Origin: JAMXLO01 sp036494925
GTDB lineage: Bacteria; Pseudomonadota; Alphaproteobacteria; Acetobacterales; Acetobacteraceae
Assembly (NCBI GenBank): GCA_036494925.1
Contig: DASXNR010000470.1
Coordinates: 1-8,186, forward strand
DNA: 8,186 nt
Reading direction: 5' to 3'
Shown: positions 1 to 6,796 of the stretch, in pieces
How positions within the stretch are numbered: the stretch's first letter is position 1
How the letters are laid out: every line of letters starts with the position of its first letter
Notes under the pieces: generated by a model
What the model was told of the DNA's origin: nothing
Database searches by the model: none
The model's input: the letters and a program-made list of their open reading frames with translations, nothing else
Program-made: the position numbers and the translations under genes

Positions 1-561
1 TGCCAGGCGCGCGGCGACCCGCGCCGCCGCCCGCGGTGACTTGCCGCGCCTCCGGGTCAACGTGCCTTTGTGCGTGTAGCCCAGCCGCGCCTCCAGCCGC
101 GCTACGGTTTGCCCGCGGACACCAAGCCGAAGATGCGCCGCCGGCGCGATGCCGCCGCGGACCGGCCCCAGCGGAATCTGGTCGAGGTCCTCCTCGAAGA
201 GGAACTCGGGCGCTTCGCGGGGTCCAGCCGGCCCCGGGCGGAGTGCCATCGGTGCACTGTGCGGCCAGCATCCATGGTCGAGCCACGGCCGCGGATCTGT
301 GCCGCCGATTGCCACATGCCCCCAGAGGTCGCGGACCATCCGTTCGAACCATGCGGCGGTTGGACGGACGGGCGACAGGGCCGGGTAGCAGCCGTCCTCG
401 ACCTCAGTCGACACCAGCAGCGGCCCGACCCTATCCCTGAGCAAGGCGTAGACCTCGCGCGTGTCCGCCCACAGCCCGAGCAGCGGCGGTGACGGCTCGC
501 CGGCCATGCGTGTCCAGCCATCGCCGGTGAGGACCTGGCGCGGCTGCATCGTGCCACTCAT
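1..561 (-). CDS. hyfG: Hydrogenase-4/Ehr-type large subunit (HyfG/HycE-like), partial, N-terminal 187 residues
   Basis: This open frame starts at ATG 561 and is still open at the left edge, so the C-terminal two thirds are outside the window. Residues about 30-100 form a short NuoC-like (30 kDa) domain, seen in FERMVRDLWGHVAIGG followed by RPWLDHGCWP. Residues 129-166 begin the NuoD/hydrogenase large-subunit domain, with IPLGPVRGGI (129-138) and EARLGYTHKG (157-166), a hallmark of HycE/HyfG proteins. In the family this subunit faces the cytoplasm on top of HyfC and, in true hydrogenases, holds the NiFe site. Here GPVHAG of the family reads GPVRGG. The final residue, Ala187 in RLA, lines up with the first Cys of the family RVCGIC motif, which suggests a subunit without a NiFe centre. 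The start overlaps the hyfF stop by four bases (ATGA), so translation is probably coupled. The family call is firm; absence of the metal site is inference. Confidence 0.88.
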   Translation of the reverse strand, partial: MSGTMQPRQVLTGDGWTRMAGEPSPPLLGLWADTREVYALLRDRVGPLLVSTEVEDGCYPALSPVRPTAAWFERMVRDLWGHVAIGGTDPRPWLDHGCWPHSAPMALRPGPAGPREAPEFLFEEDLDQIPLGPVRGGIAPAAHLRLGVRGQTVARLEARLGYTHKGTLTRRRGKSPRAAARVAARLA

Positions 562-1694
562 TCGGCGGCCACCGGTGCCGGCATCGCGAACGCCAGCAGT
601 GCGACGAGCGCGAGGTGCAACCAGACCGGCGTCCGCGCGACCCAATCAGCCGGCACGCCCGCCGGGCGGCGCTCGATCAGCGCCCACGTCGCGAGCAGCA
701 CTCCAGCTCCGAGCGGCACCAACAGCCAGCCGGCAACGGCGACCGTCGGGACCGCGAGCAGATACAGCGCGTAGAGCGGCAGCAGCGCCAGCACCAGCCA
801 GGCGATCACATCGTCGCCGTGCGATTGCAGCACCGCCGATCGTGCCAGGGTGAGCAGCATCATGTGCAGCCACGCGACCTGCCTTGCCCCGACGCCGATG
901 GCGAATATCACCATGCCGAGTTGCGCCAGGCCGGCGAGTACCACGGTGCGGCGGCGGTCGAGCCTCGCGATCGCGCAGATCAGCAGCGATGCAAGTCCGA
1001 ATGCGATCAGCAGCTCCGGCGCGATATGCAGCCGCATGAACAGCAGCAGCGGTACATTGGCCAGCAGCATGACGATGATGGCCCCAGGCGCCACGCCCTC
1101 GGCCGCAGCGTTCACCAGCCACGACCGCAACGGCACCAGTCCGGCCAGGGTGGCATAGCCCAGCAGCAGAAAGACCCCCGCCGGAACCGGTGCCGGCTCG
1201 ACCAGCAGCGTGCCAAGCAGCGCCAGCACCAGCCCAATCGCGCACTGCAGAACCAGGCGTGACATCGCCGTGGCAGCGGCCGCACCGCGTGCGGCTCCCG
1301 TGATTGCGGCTGCGGCGGCGACTGCAACCCCAACAGCGAACCAGGTCAGCGTCAGGTTATCGGCCAGCACCGCTGCCTGCACCGCGCCGATCAGTACCTG
1401 GCAGCCGATATGATAGCGGCGTGCCCGTCGCCTGGTGAGCGTCCGCGCGGCAAGCGATGCCGCGATGTCGCGATAACCGAACCAGCTCGTTGTCATCGCC
1501 ACGAAGGCGTTGAGCACGACCAGTTGGGTCGCTGCCGTGCTGGAGTGCCACACCAGCAGGCACGCCATGGCAAACTGGATGCTGGCGGACCCGGCATTGA
1601 TCCACGTGGCGATGCGCCAGGATGCGATCGCAGCCAGCACCGCCGCCGAGACCACCGGCAGCGCCACCACCATCATCGGGATCGCGCTGCTCAT
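558..1694 (-). CDS. hyfF: Hydrogenase-4 component F-like membrane subunit (antiporter-like), shortened
   Basis: A 378-residue, highly hydrophobic membrane protein of the NuoL/M/N (Mrp antiporter-like) superfamily, closest in pattern to HyfF. Recognisable blocks are ADNLTLTWFAV (111-121), CAIGLVLALLGT (151-162), GYATLAGLVPLRSWL (179-193) and ARLDRRRTVVLAGLAQLGM (about 243-261). In the usual HyfF these read like ADNLGLMWVAIEATTL, a WKY helix, GFGTKAGLxPxHSWLPDAH and DIKRMFAYSSIEHMG. Key residues are therefore changed: the TM5 Glu is Gly122, the WKY Lys is Arg146, the broken-helix Lys is Leu183, and the HxWLPDAH His/Asp are Arg190/Asn195. E. coli HyfF is about 526 residues; the segment with GLPPFGLFxSE is not found, so the C-terminal half is contracted. 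ATG 1694 is chosen because it overlaps the hyfE stop (ATGA). The frame stays open upstream to 2276, but that part only shadows hyfE and hyfC. Confidence 0.85.
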   Translation of the reverse strand: MSSAIPMMVVALPVVSAAVLAAIASWRIATWINAGSASIQFAMACLLVWHSSTAATQLVVLNAFVAMTTSWFGYRDIAASLAARTLTRRRARRYHIGCQVLIGAVQAAVLADNLTLTWFAVGVAVAAAAAITGAARGAAAATAMSRLVLQCAIGLVLALLGTLLVEPAPVPAGVFLLLGYATLAGLVPLRSWLVNAAAEGVAPGAIIVMLLANVPLLLFMRLHIAPELLIAFGLASLLICAIARLDRRRTVVLAGLAQLGMVIFAIGVGARQVAWLHMMLLTLARSAVLQSHGDDVIAWLVLALLPLYALYLLAVPTVAVAGWLLVPLGAGVLLATWALIERRPAGVPADWVARTPVWLHLALVALLAFAMPAPVAAE

Positions 1695-2215
1695 TGGCGC
1701 TGCCAGCTCTCGGCAAGGACCAGGGCGGGAACCAGTGGCAGGGCGACCGCCAATGCCGTCGGCAGCGCCAGTTCGGACTGGGCGCCCGCCAGCATGACCA
1801 GACCGTTCTGGGACGACAGGAAACCGAGCACAGGCGCAAGCGGGTGCGCGCGGAAAGCGATCAGCAGCAGGCCGAGCAATGCCACCGACGCGCCGGCCGC
1901 GACCAATCCGTCTGTCCCGACCCCCGCGAAGGCCATCCCGGTCAGTGCCATCAACGCCAGTGCCACGGTCCAGGACAGGAGGGCGGCGCCGCGCGCTTGC
2001 AGCATCGTCGCGCCGTGCAGGCGAGCGATCGCCAGTGGCAGCGCGACGCCATTGAGGGCGAACGCCAGGATCGCGACCGTGGGTGCCACCTGACCAAGCG
2101 ATACGGCGGCGGACAACGCCTGCAGCGCGCAGAGTTGCGTTGCGGTGTCGATTCGCCGGGCCCATAGCAGCCCGATCGACAGCAGCAGGGCAGCCGCGCT
2201 CGCCACGCCGATCAC
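1691..2215 (-). CDS. hyfE: Hydrogenase-4 component E-like membrane subunit (NuoK-like)
   Basis: A 174-residue hydrophobic protein with about five to six membrane helices, matching HyfE in position and in pattern; E. coli HyfE is about 216 residues. The HyfE segment around FITKVLLVPLI appears here as AFALNGVALPLAI (51-63), and the segment around CLMENGSHLVLALL appears as LSSQNGLVMLAGA (133-145). The conserved Lys is thus Asn55 and the conserved Glu of the ENG motif is Gln136. In complex I and Hyf, this NuoK-like subunit links the HyfC Q-channel region to the antiporter-like subunits through buried charges, so the loss of both is notable. The start is GTG at 2215, overlapping the hyfC TGA by four bases (GTGA); hyfF follows through an ATGA overlap. 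Assignment rests mostly on gene order plus these short blocks, because HyfE is weakly conserved. Confidence 0.78.
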   Translation of the reverse strand: MIGVASAAALLLSIGLLWARRIDTATQLCALQALSAAVSLGQVAPTVAILAFALNGVALPLAIARLHGATMLQARGAALLSWTVALALMALTGMAFAGVGTDGLVAAGASVALLGLLLIAFRAHPLAPVLGFLSSQNGLVMLAGAQSELALPTALAVALPLVPALVLAESWQRQ

Positions 2216-3126
2216 GTGGTGCCCATGTCGGCGAACAGGAAGACCACGGCCAGGAGGCCGAGCAGCGCAGCGACACCGAGCATCTGTGCCGCGCGCGGCA
2301 GATTGATGCGGCCGTGCACCGCGTGCAGCAGCGCCAGCAAGGCAGCGAACAGCAGCGTCCTGGCCAGCCAGGCAGTGAGGCCGACCGCCCAGGCGATCGG
2401 TCCGGCGTCGGACCGCGCCATGCCGAACGGCAGGAACGCCGCGCCGATCAGGTTGAACCAGACCAGCAGCCGCAACGCCTCGGTGACCTCAGCCAGCGCA
2501 AGGCCTCGGCCGGCCAGATCGGACGCCAGCGCCTCATGGCGCATGGTATCGGCCAGTGCCACGAGCACGGTCGCGCCCAGTGCAATGCCCAGGCCGATCC
2601 GCCAGTCCGCGCCGCTCTCCATCTGCGCCGCGGCAATCAGGTCGAGGTCGAGGCTGCCTGCGAGCAGCGCGAGCGCGAACAGCACCAGCAACAGCGCCGG
2701 CTCCACGAGTGCGGCGAGCAGCATCGCCCGGCTTGCGCCCACGCCACCCAGCGCCGTGCCGGCATCCATCGCCGCCAGCGCCAGCGAGCAACGGGCCGCC
2801 ATCAGCAGCCCGGCGATCGCCAGCAGATCGGCGAATGGGGCGAAGGTCATGCCGAGAGCGAAGGACGGCACCAGGGCGGCCGCTACCGCGGTGGTCGCGG
2901 CACCGGCCACCGGCCCATAGGTGGTCACGCCGGATGCGCTCTCGGCCAGCAAGGTCTGCTTGCGCAGCAGGCGGATCAGTTCCCGCCACGGCTGCAGCGG
3001 GGACGGACCCACGCGGCCGGCCAGCCGCGCCTGCATCCAGCGGAGAACGCCGACCAGCGTCGGAGCGGCGGCGGCAATCAAGCCGATGTGCAACAGCTGC
3101 GCGATGAGGCCGGCCAGCAACGTCAT
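2212..3126 (-). CDS. hyfC: Hydrogenase-4 component C-like membrane subunit (NuoH-like anchor)
   Basis: A 304-residue integral membrane protein with about eight helices, normal in length for HyfC/HycD. It is the membrane anchor on which the large and small subunits sit, the counterpart of NuoH in complex I. Diagnostic blocks are GRVGPSPLQPWRELIRLLRK (37-56), ARCSLALAAMDAGTALGG (111-128), GASRAM (130-135), LVEPALLLVLF (140-150) and EALRLLVWFNLIGAAFLPFG near residues 220-240. This is the best conserved subunit of the cluster: the LQPWRELIRLLRK loop, Asp121 and Glu142 are kept. However, the family GASREM motif reads GASRAM, with Ala134 in place of Glu. ATG 3126 overlaps the hyfB stop (ATGA), which supports it over the open frame that runs on upstream through hyfB. 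The next gene starts inside its stop codon (GTGA). Confidence 0.9.
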   Translation of the reverse strand: MTLLAGLIAQLLHIGLIAAAAPTLVGVLRWMQARLAGRVGPSPLQPWRELIRLLRKQTLLAESASGVTTYGPVAGAATTAVAAALVPSFALGMTFAPFADLLAIAGLLMAARCSLALAAMDAGTALGGVGASRAMLLAALVEPALLLVLFALALLAGSLDLDLIAAAQMESGADWRIGLGIALGATVLVALADTMRHEALASDLAGRGLALAEVTEALRLLVWFNLIGAAFLPFGMARSDAGPIAWAVGLTAWLARTLLFAALLALLHAVHGRINLPRAAQMLGVAALLGLLAVVFLFADMGTT

Positions 3127-4760
3127 GGCGCGACCAAGATCGATGCGGCCCGCGTCACAGCGTCGCGACAGCGAGCGAATTGGCGGCCCAGCGCGGCGAT
3201 CGGCAGCGGCAGGACCAGGACACGCTGCATCGGTTCGACGAACGATGCAGGGCCGTACTGGGTCGCCGGATCGCCGAACGGCAGCCATGGTGGCGGTGCC
3301 GCGAAGCCGCCCGACCATGCCGGCTCGCGCTGACGCTGCCCGGAGCCACGCATCGCACGCAACACGGCGATGCCCGCCACTGCGAGCAGGCCGACAACGA
3401 CAACCGGAGAATAACCCGGCGTCTCGGCGCCGGTCCGCAAGGTCGCGAATGACCAGACGCCGGTCGCGTGGGTCCATCTCGGCGCCGGCAGCAGCGCGAG
3501 CGCCGGCAGCAGACCGAGCAGCGTGGTCATCGCCGCCAGGCCGCAGAGAACCAACCGGACCGGACGCGGCGCCTGTTCCGCGGCCGCGGTGCGCGGTGTG
3601 CGCGGACGGCCGAGAAACACCACGCCGAACAGCCGCACCGCAGCCAGCGCGGCCACGCCGACCGACAGCGCGGTCAGCACGGCGGCGCACAGGATCAGCA
3701 ACTGCAAGCCAACACCGCCGATCCGAGCGGCCGCCAGCAGCGACTGGAACAGCAGCCAGAACGCGGCAAAGCCCGGACTGGGCGGCAGCACGGCGGCGGC
3801 GAACAGTCCGGCCAGGCAGGTTCCGGCGGCGATCGGCATGCGGTGGATCAGTCCGCCCAGCCGGTCGAGCCGCCGCGTGCCGGCGCCACTCTCGACCGCA
3901 TCCGCGCACCGCAGCAGCAGCGTCCGGCACAGCACGTGGCCGACCAGCGCCAGCCATGCCGCATCGAGCGCCTGCGATGCGACCGACGGCAGATCGACCG
4001 GGCGCGCGAACAGCGCCACGCCGAGCGCCATCGCTGCCATCCCGAACAGGGGCAGCGAAGCAGCCGCGAGCACGGTGTGCAGTGTGTCCGCGAGCGCGGC
4101 GCGCAGTGCTCCGATGGTCGCAATCGCCGCGCCCGCCAGCAGCAACGGCACACCCCACCACAGTGGCTGGCCCTCGCCGCAGAGGTCGAACAGCGTCCGA
4201 AGCACGAGATAGGCGGCAATCGGCATGCTGACCCGGCTCAACACTCCCGCGGCGGCCAGGACCAGCAGCATCACCGCGGCGGCGCGCCATCCGTCCGGCG
4301 GCGTGGCGCGGATCGCGGCAAAGTCGCCCAATGGAGCTGCCAGAGCGAACGCCACGATCAGGCACACCGCGGCGGCGGCCGTGACACGCAGCGAGCTGGT
4401 GCCGCCCAGCAGCAGCAGGCCCACCACCAGCGCAAAGCTGTCGCCTGCCAGCACCGTGATCGCCGTCGCGGCCAGCCGCAGCGGCGCGGTGTCGGTGCAT
4501 GGCATCACCAGGAACAGCAGCAGCAGGAAGCTTGCGGCCAGCGGATCCAGCGCGAGATGCACCGCGGCGCCGGGTGGCCCGATCGGCAGCTCCAACGCCG
4601 TGGGACCGCCGCCGTTCGCCAGCGTCAGCACGGCCAGCACGACGACCAGGCCGGAGATGCCGGCGGTGCCGGCCATCAGCGCCTTGCGCGGCACCAGCCC
4701 CGCCACGGCCGCCAGCAGCACCAGCGCCGCGATGAGGATCGCGAACAGTATCAGGGTCAC
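3123..4760 (-). CDS. hyfB: Hydrogenase-4 component B-like membrane subunit (NuoL/HyfB-type), shortened and degenerate
   Basis: A 545-residue membrane protein of the HyfB/NuoL family; E. coli HyfB is about 672 residues. Supporting blocks are LALDPLAASFLLLLF (69-83), PLWWGVPLLLAGAAIATIGA (199-218), RLDRLGGLIHRMP (297-309), LPPSPGFAAFWLLFQSLL (325-342) and the HyfB-type tail WSGGF with QYGPASFVEPM (482-511). The family region GFGxKAGLxPLHVWLPxAHPAAP is absent: the sequence passes from about residue 146 to AYLVLRTLFDL (183-193), so helices 7-8 look deleted. Other family charges are also gone: the WELMSL Glu has no counterpart in 109-124, DLKR reads ADTLH (224-228), the NHALFK Lys is Arg279, and the FVSEWL Glu is Phe334. 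The start is GTG 4760, the first plausible start after the reductase gene 51 bases upstream. It opens the coupled hyfB-C-E-F-G block. The family call is firm; loss of proton transport is inference from eye alignment. Confidence 0.85.
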   Translation of the reverse strand: MTLILFAILIAALVLLAAVAGLVPRKALMAGTAGISGLVVVLAVLTLANGGGPTALELPIGPPGAAVHLALDPLAASFLLLLFLVMPCTDTAPLRLAATAITVLAGDSFALVVGLLLLGGTSSLRVTAAAAVCLIVAFALAAPLGDFAAIRATPPDGWRAAAVMLLVLAAAGVLSRVSMPIAAYLVLRTLFDLCGEGQPLWWGVPLLLAGAAIATIGALRAALADTLHTVLAAASLPLFGMAAMALGVALFARPVDLPSVASQALDAAWLALVGHVLCRTLLLRCADAVESGAGTRRLDRLGGLIHRMPIAAGTCLAGLFAAAVLPPSPGFAAFWLLFQSLLAAARIGGVGLQLLILCAAVLTALSVGVAALAAVRLFGVVFLGRPRTPRTAAAEQAPRPVRLVLCGLAAMTTLLGLLPALALLPAPRWTHATGVWSFATLRTGAETPGYSPVVVVGLLAVAGIAVLRAMRGSGQRQREPAWSGGFAAPPPWLPFGDPATQYGPASFVEPMQRVLVLPLPIAALGRQFARCRDAVTRAASILVAP

Positions 4761-4763
4761 AGG

Positions 4764-4800
4764 TTCACCGGCGCGGGGCGCGACTCGCTCACGCGGTGAA
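4764..4800. promoter_or_regulatory. Inverted repeat just upstream of hyfB start
   Basis: Perfect 7-base arms, TTCACCG (4764-4770) and CGGTGAA (4794-4800), flank a 23-base GC-rich spacer in the 51-base gap between the reductase stop and the hyfB GTG. The hyfB-proximal arm lies four to ten bases before the start codon, so a stem here would cover the ribosome-binding region. There is no run of T after it, so it does not look like an intrinsic terminator. It could be an operator or an RNA element, or chance in GC-rich DNA. Confidence 0.3.
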
Positions 4801-4811
4801 GGATAGCAGCG

Positions 4812-5648
4812 CTACGAAATGTCGAGCGACTGCTTGCCCCCCGGCGGTGGATGGGCGGCGTCGATCACCGCCAGGTCGTCATCCGTGAGGGTAATCGCGC
4901 CCACCCCTGCGTTCTCACGCACGTGCCGCGGCGTGGTCGCCTTCGGGATGGAGATCACGTTGCCATGGCGCAAGGTCCAGGCGATGGCGATCTGCGCCGG
5001 CGTCGCCTGGTGGCGTTTCGCCACCGTCGCCAGTGCATTCGACTGCAGCAGCCGGCCACCCTGCCCCACCGGCGAGTACGCCATCAACGGGATCCGGTGC
5101 CCGGCGCACCACGGCAGCAGGTCGTGCTCGATGCCGCGGCTCCCGACATGATACAGCACCTGGTTGCTGGCGCACTGATCGCCGCCTGGCAGCCGCAGCA
5201 GCGCCTGCATGTCGCTGGTATCGAAGTTCGATACGCCCCAATAGCGGATCTTGCCCTCGGCGCGCAGCTTCTCGAACGCCTCCACCGTCTCGGCCAGCGG
5301 ATGGCTGCCGCGCCAGTGCAGCAGATAGAGGTCGATCCGGTCGGTGCGCAGTCGCTTCAGGCTGCGCTCGCACGCCGCCGGCACGCCGGCCCGCGACGCG
5401 TTGTGCGGATATACCTTGCTGACGATGAACAGCTTTTCCCGTTGCCCCTGAGTGGCCTCGGCCACCAGTTCCTCGGCGCGCCCATTGCCGTACATCTCGG
5501 CGGTGTCGATCAGCATCATGCCAAGCTCGATGCCGAGCTTCAGGGCCGCCACCTCGGCCTTCGCCACACTCGCGCTCTCGCCCATGTGCCAGGTTCCCTG
5601 GCCCAGCGCCGGCACCTCGGTCCCGTCAGGCAGCCGAACGGTGCGCAT
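4812..5648 (-). CDS. Aldo/keto reductase
   Basis: A 278-residue NAD(P)H-dependent oxidoreductase of the aldo/keto reductase superfamily, with a TIM-barrel fold and cytosolic location expected. The catalytic tetrad is visible: Asp48 and Tyr53 in IDTAEMYGNGRAEELV, Lys78 in IVSKVYP, and His111 in DLYLLHWRG. The family signatures GVSNFD (after RYWG), YSPVGQGG and SIPKATTPRHVREN, the last for cofactor binding, are also present, and the length is typical for the bacterial 2,5-diketogluconate-reductase-like group. It reduces aldehydes or ketones to alcohols; the substrate cannot be read from sequence. ATG 5648 is chosen because it overlaps the dipeptidase stop by one base (TGATG) and begins just before the conserved LPDGTEVPALGQGTWHMG. 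A longer frame adds 18 unconserved residues inside the dipeptidase gene. It ends in TAG, which shows that TAG is a normal stop codon here. Confidence 0.95.
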   Translation of the reverse strand: MRTVRLPDGTEVPALGQGTWHMGESASVAKAEVAALKLGIELGMMLIDTAEMYGNGRAEELVAEATQGQREKLFIVSKVYPHNASRAGVPAACERSLKRLRTDRIDLYLLHWRGSHPLAETVEAFEKLRAEGKIRYWGVSNFDTSDMQALLRLPGGDQCASNQVLYHVGSRGIEHDLLPWCAGHRIPLMAYSPVGQGGRLLQSNALATVAKRHQATPAQIAIAWTLRHGNVISIPKATTPRHVRENAGVGAITLTDDDLAVIDAAHPPPGGKQSLDIS

Positions 5649-6676
5649 CACCCCGCCCTTTCCTCGGCAATCCGCAGCACGCGCAGGAAATTGCCGCCCC
5701 ACAGCGCGGCGATCTCCTGCCGGTCGTAGCCGCGACGCAGCAGTTCGGCGGTGATGTTGGCGCTCTCGCCCGCGTCCCGCCAGCCGGTGAACCCGCCGCC
5801 GCCGTCAAAATCCGAGGAGATGCCGACATGCTCGATGCCGATCCGCCGCACCGCGTAGTCGATGTGGTCGGCGAAGTCGGCGACGGTGACCGCGTCGGGC
5901 TTGGCATCCGGCTTCAGGAACGCGGCCACCGCGGTGATCTGGATCACGCCGCCCACGTCGCGCAGTGCGTCGAGCTGCGCATCGTCCATGTTGCGCGGAT
6001 GGTCGCACAGCGCGCGGATGCAGGAATGCGTGGACACCACCGGGGTGCGCGACAGCGCCGCGGCCTGCAGCATGGTGTCGCGCGAGACATGGGCGACATC
6101 GACCAGCATGCCGAGCCGGTTCAGCTCGGTGATCGCGGCGCGGCCGAGCGGGCTGAGGCCGCCATGCTCGGTCGGCGCGTCGCCGAGGTCGGTGCGCGGG
6201 TTGCAGGAATCGGCCAGCGCGTTGTGACCGTTGTGCGTGATCGTCAGGTAGCGTGCGCCCAGCGCACGGAAGCGCGCCAGCCGCGACAGGTCGGTGCCGG
6301 TGGCAAAGCCGTTCTCGACCACCGGGATGATCGCCAGCACACCGTCGCGCTTGGCGGCGGCTATCTCGTCGGCGGTGACCGCGACGCGCGCGGCAATGCC
6401 GTTCTCGCTGCGCCCCATGGCGCGGATCGCCTGCAACATGCCGATGGCGCGCTCGAACGCGGCGGCCTCGCTTTCGGGGGTGCGGGCGGCCTGCGGCACG
6501 TAGGCGGCGAAGCAGCCAGCCGCGAGGCCGCCACGCTGCATCTTGGGCAGATCGACCCGGCGCGGGCCATCCAGGAACGGGTCGGGCCCGGTCGGCCAGG
6601 GGATGTCGATGTGGGTGTCGAGGGTGAGCAGGCCGCGGTGCAGCGCGAGGGCGTCGTTCGGTATGGCATCGTTCAT
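5648..6676 (-). CDS. Membrane dipeptidase-family zinc peptidase (M19, renal dipeptidase-like)
   Basis: A 342-residue protein of the M19 amidohydrolase-fold peptidases, which hydrolyse dipeptides using two zinc ions. All metal-site motifs are present in order: DTHIDIPW with His22 and Asp24, VVENG with the bridging Glu121, LVDVAHVS with His196, STHS with His217, and HVGISSDFDG with Asp289. Arg228 in DHPRN matches the substrate-binding Arg of the family. There is no signal peptide or lipobox, so the enzyme is probably cytosolic, and the name membrane dipeptidase applies only to the family. The natural substrate is unknown; bacterial members act on L-D or D-D dipeptides and related compounds. ATG 6676 lacks a clear Shine-Dalgarno sequence. 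It is the first gene of the minus-strand run, and the reductase starts within its stop (TGATG), so the two are coupled. Length is close to that of bacterial relatives. Confidence 0.95.
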   Translation of the reverse strand: MNDAIPNDALALHRGLLTLDTHIDIPWPTGPDPFLDGPRRVDLPKMQRGGLAAGCFAAYVPQAARTPESEAAAFERAIGMLQAIRAMGRSENGIAARVAVTADEIAAAKRDGVLAIIPVVENGFATGTDLSRLARFRALGARYLTITHNGHNALADSCNPRTDLGDAPTEHGGLSPLGRAAITELNRLGMLVDVAHVSRDTMLQAAALSRTPVVSTHSCIRALCDHPRNMDDAQLDALRDVGGVIQITAVAAFLKPDAKPDAVTVADFADHIDYAVRRIGIEHVGISSDFDGGGGFTGWRDAGESANITAELLRRGYDRQEIAALWGGNFLRVLRIAEERAG

Positions 6677-6769
6677 GGTGGCGCACGCTCGCAGATATCG
6701 GTGCGGCGCGGAAGGGACCGGTTCCTACAAGATCGAGACCTGTCGAGGGGAGAACGAAGCCGCTGGCGG

Positions 6770-6796
6770 CGTCTCATGGTTTCGAAGCATGAGACG
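6770..6796. promoter_or_regulatory. Perfect 9-bp inverted repeat, candidate operator upstream of the dipeptidase
   Basis: CGTCTCATG (6770-6778) and CATGAGACG (6788-6796) are exact reverse complements around a 9-base spacer that itself contains TTCGAA. A partial third half-site, AATGAGAGC, follows at 6808-6816. The element lies 94-120 bases upstream of the dipeptidase start, a suitable place for a dimeric regulator. A weak minus-strand promoter can be drawn here: TTGCGA (6803-6808 complement), a 17-base spacer, and TCGAAA (6780-6785 complement) inside the spacer of the palindrome. The promoter match is poor (4/6 and 3/6); the palindrome itself is certain. Confidence 0.45.

Noticed and set aside
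3127..4500. Upstream extension of the hyfC frame to give a 762-residue protein
   Set aside because: The added 458 residues are Arg/Ala-rich and lie over hyfB in another frame. The ATGA overlap at 3123-3126 and the normal HyfC length support the shorter start.
558..4760. Many CAGCAG-type triplet runs on the plus strand
   Set aside because: They are the complement of CTG Leu codons in membrane helices, not a microsatellite or repeat array.
3468..4799. 443-codon open frame on the plus strand, and others of several hundred codons (2083-3333, 2921-4231, 4851-5729, 5828-6970)
   Set aside because: They are antisense shadows of hyfB, hyfC, the reductase and the dipeptidase. GC-rich DNA with few stop codons gives long antisense frames, and their products are Arg/Gln/Ala-rich without any domain.
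5649..5702. 18-residue N-terminal extension of the aldo/keto reductase
   Set aside because: It lies inside the dipeptidase coding region and is not conserved; the TGATG junction and the position of the first family motif support ATG 5648.
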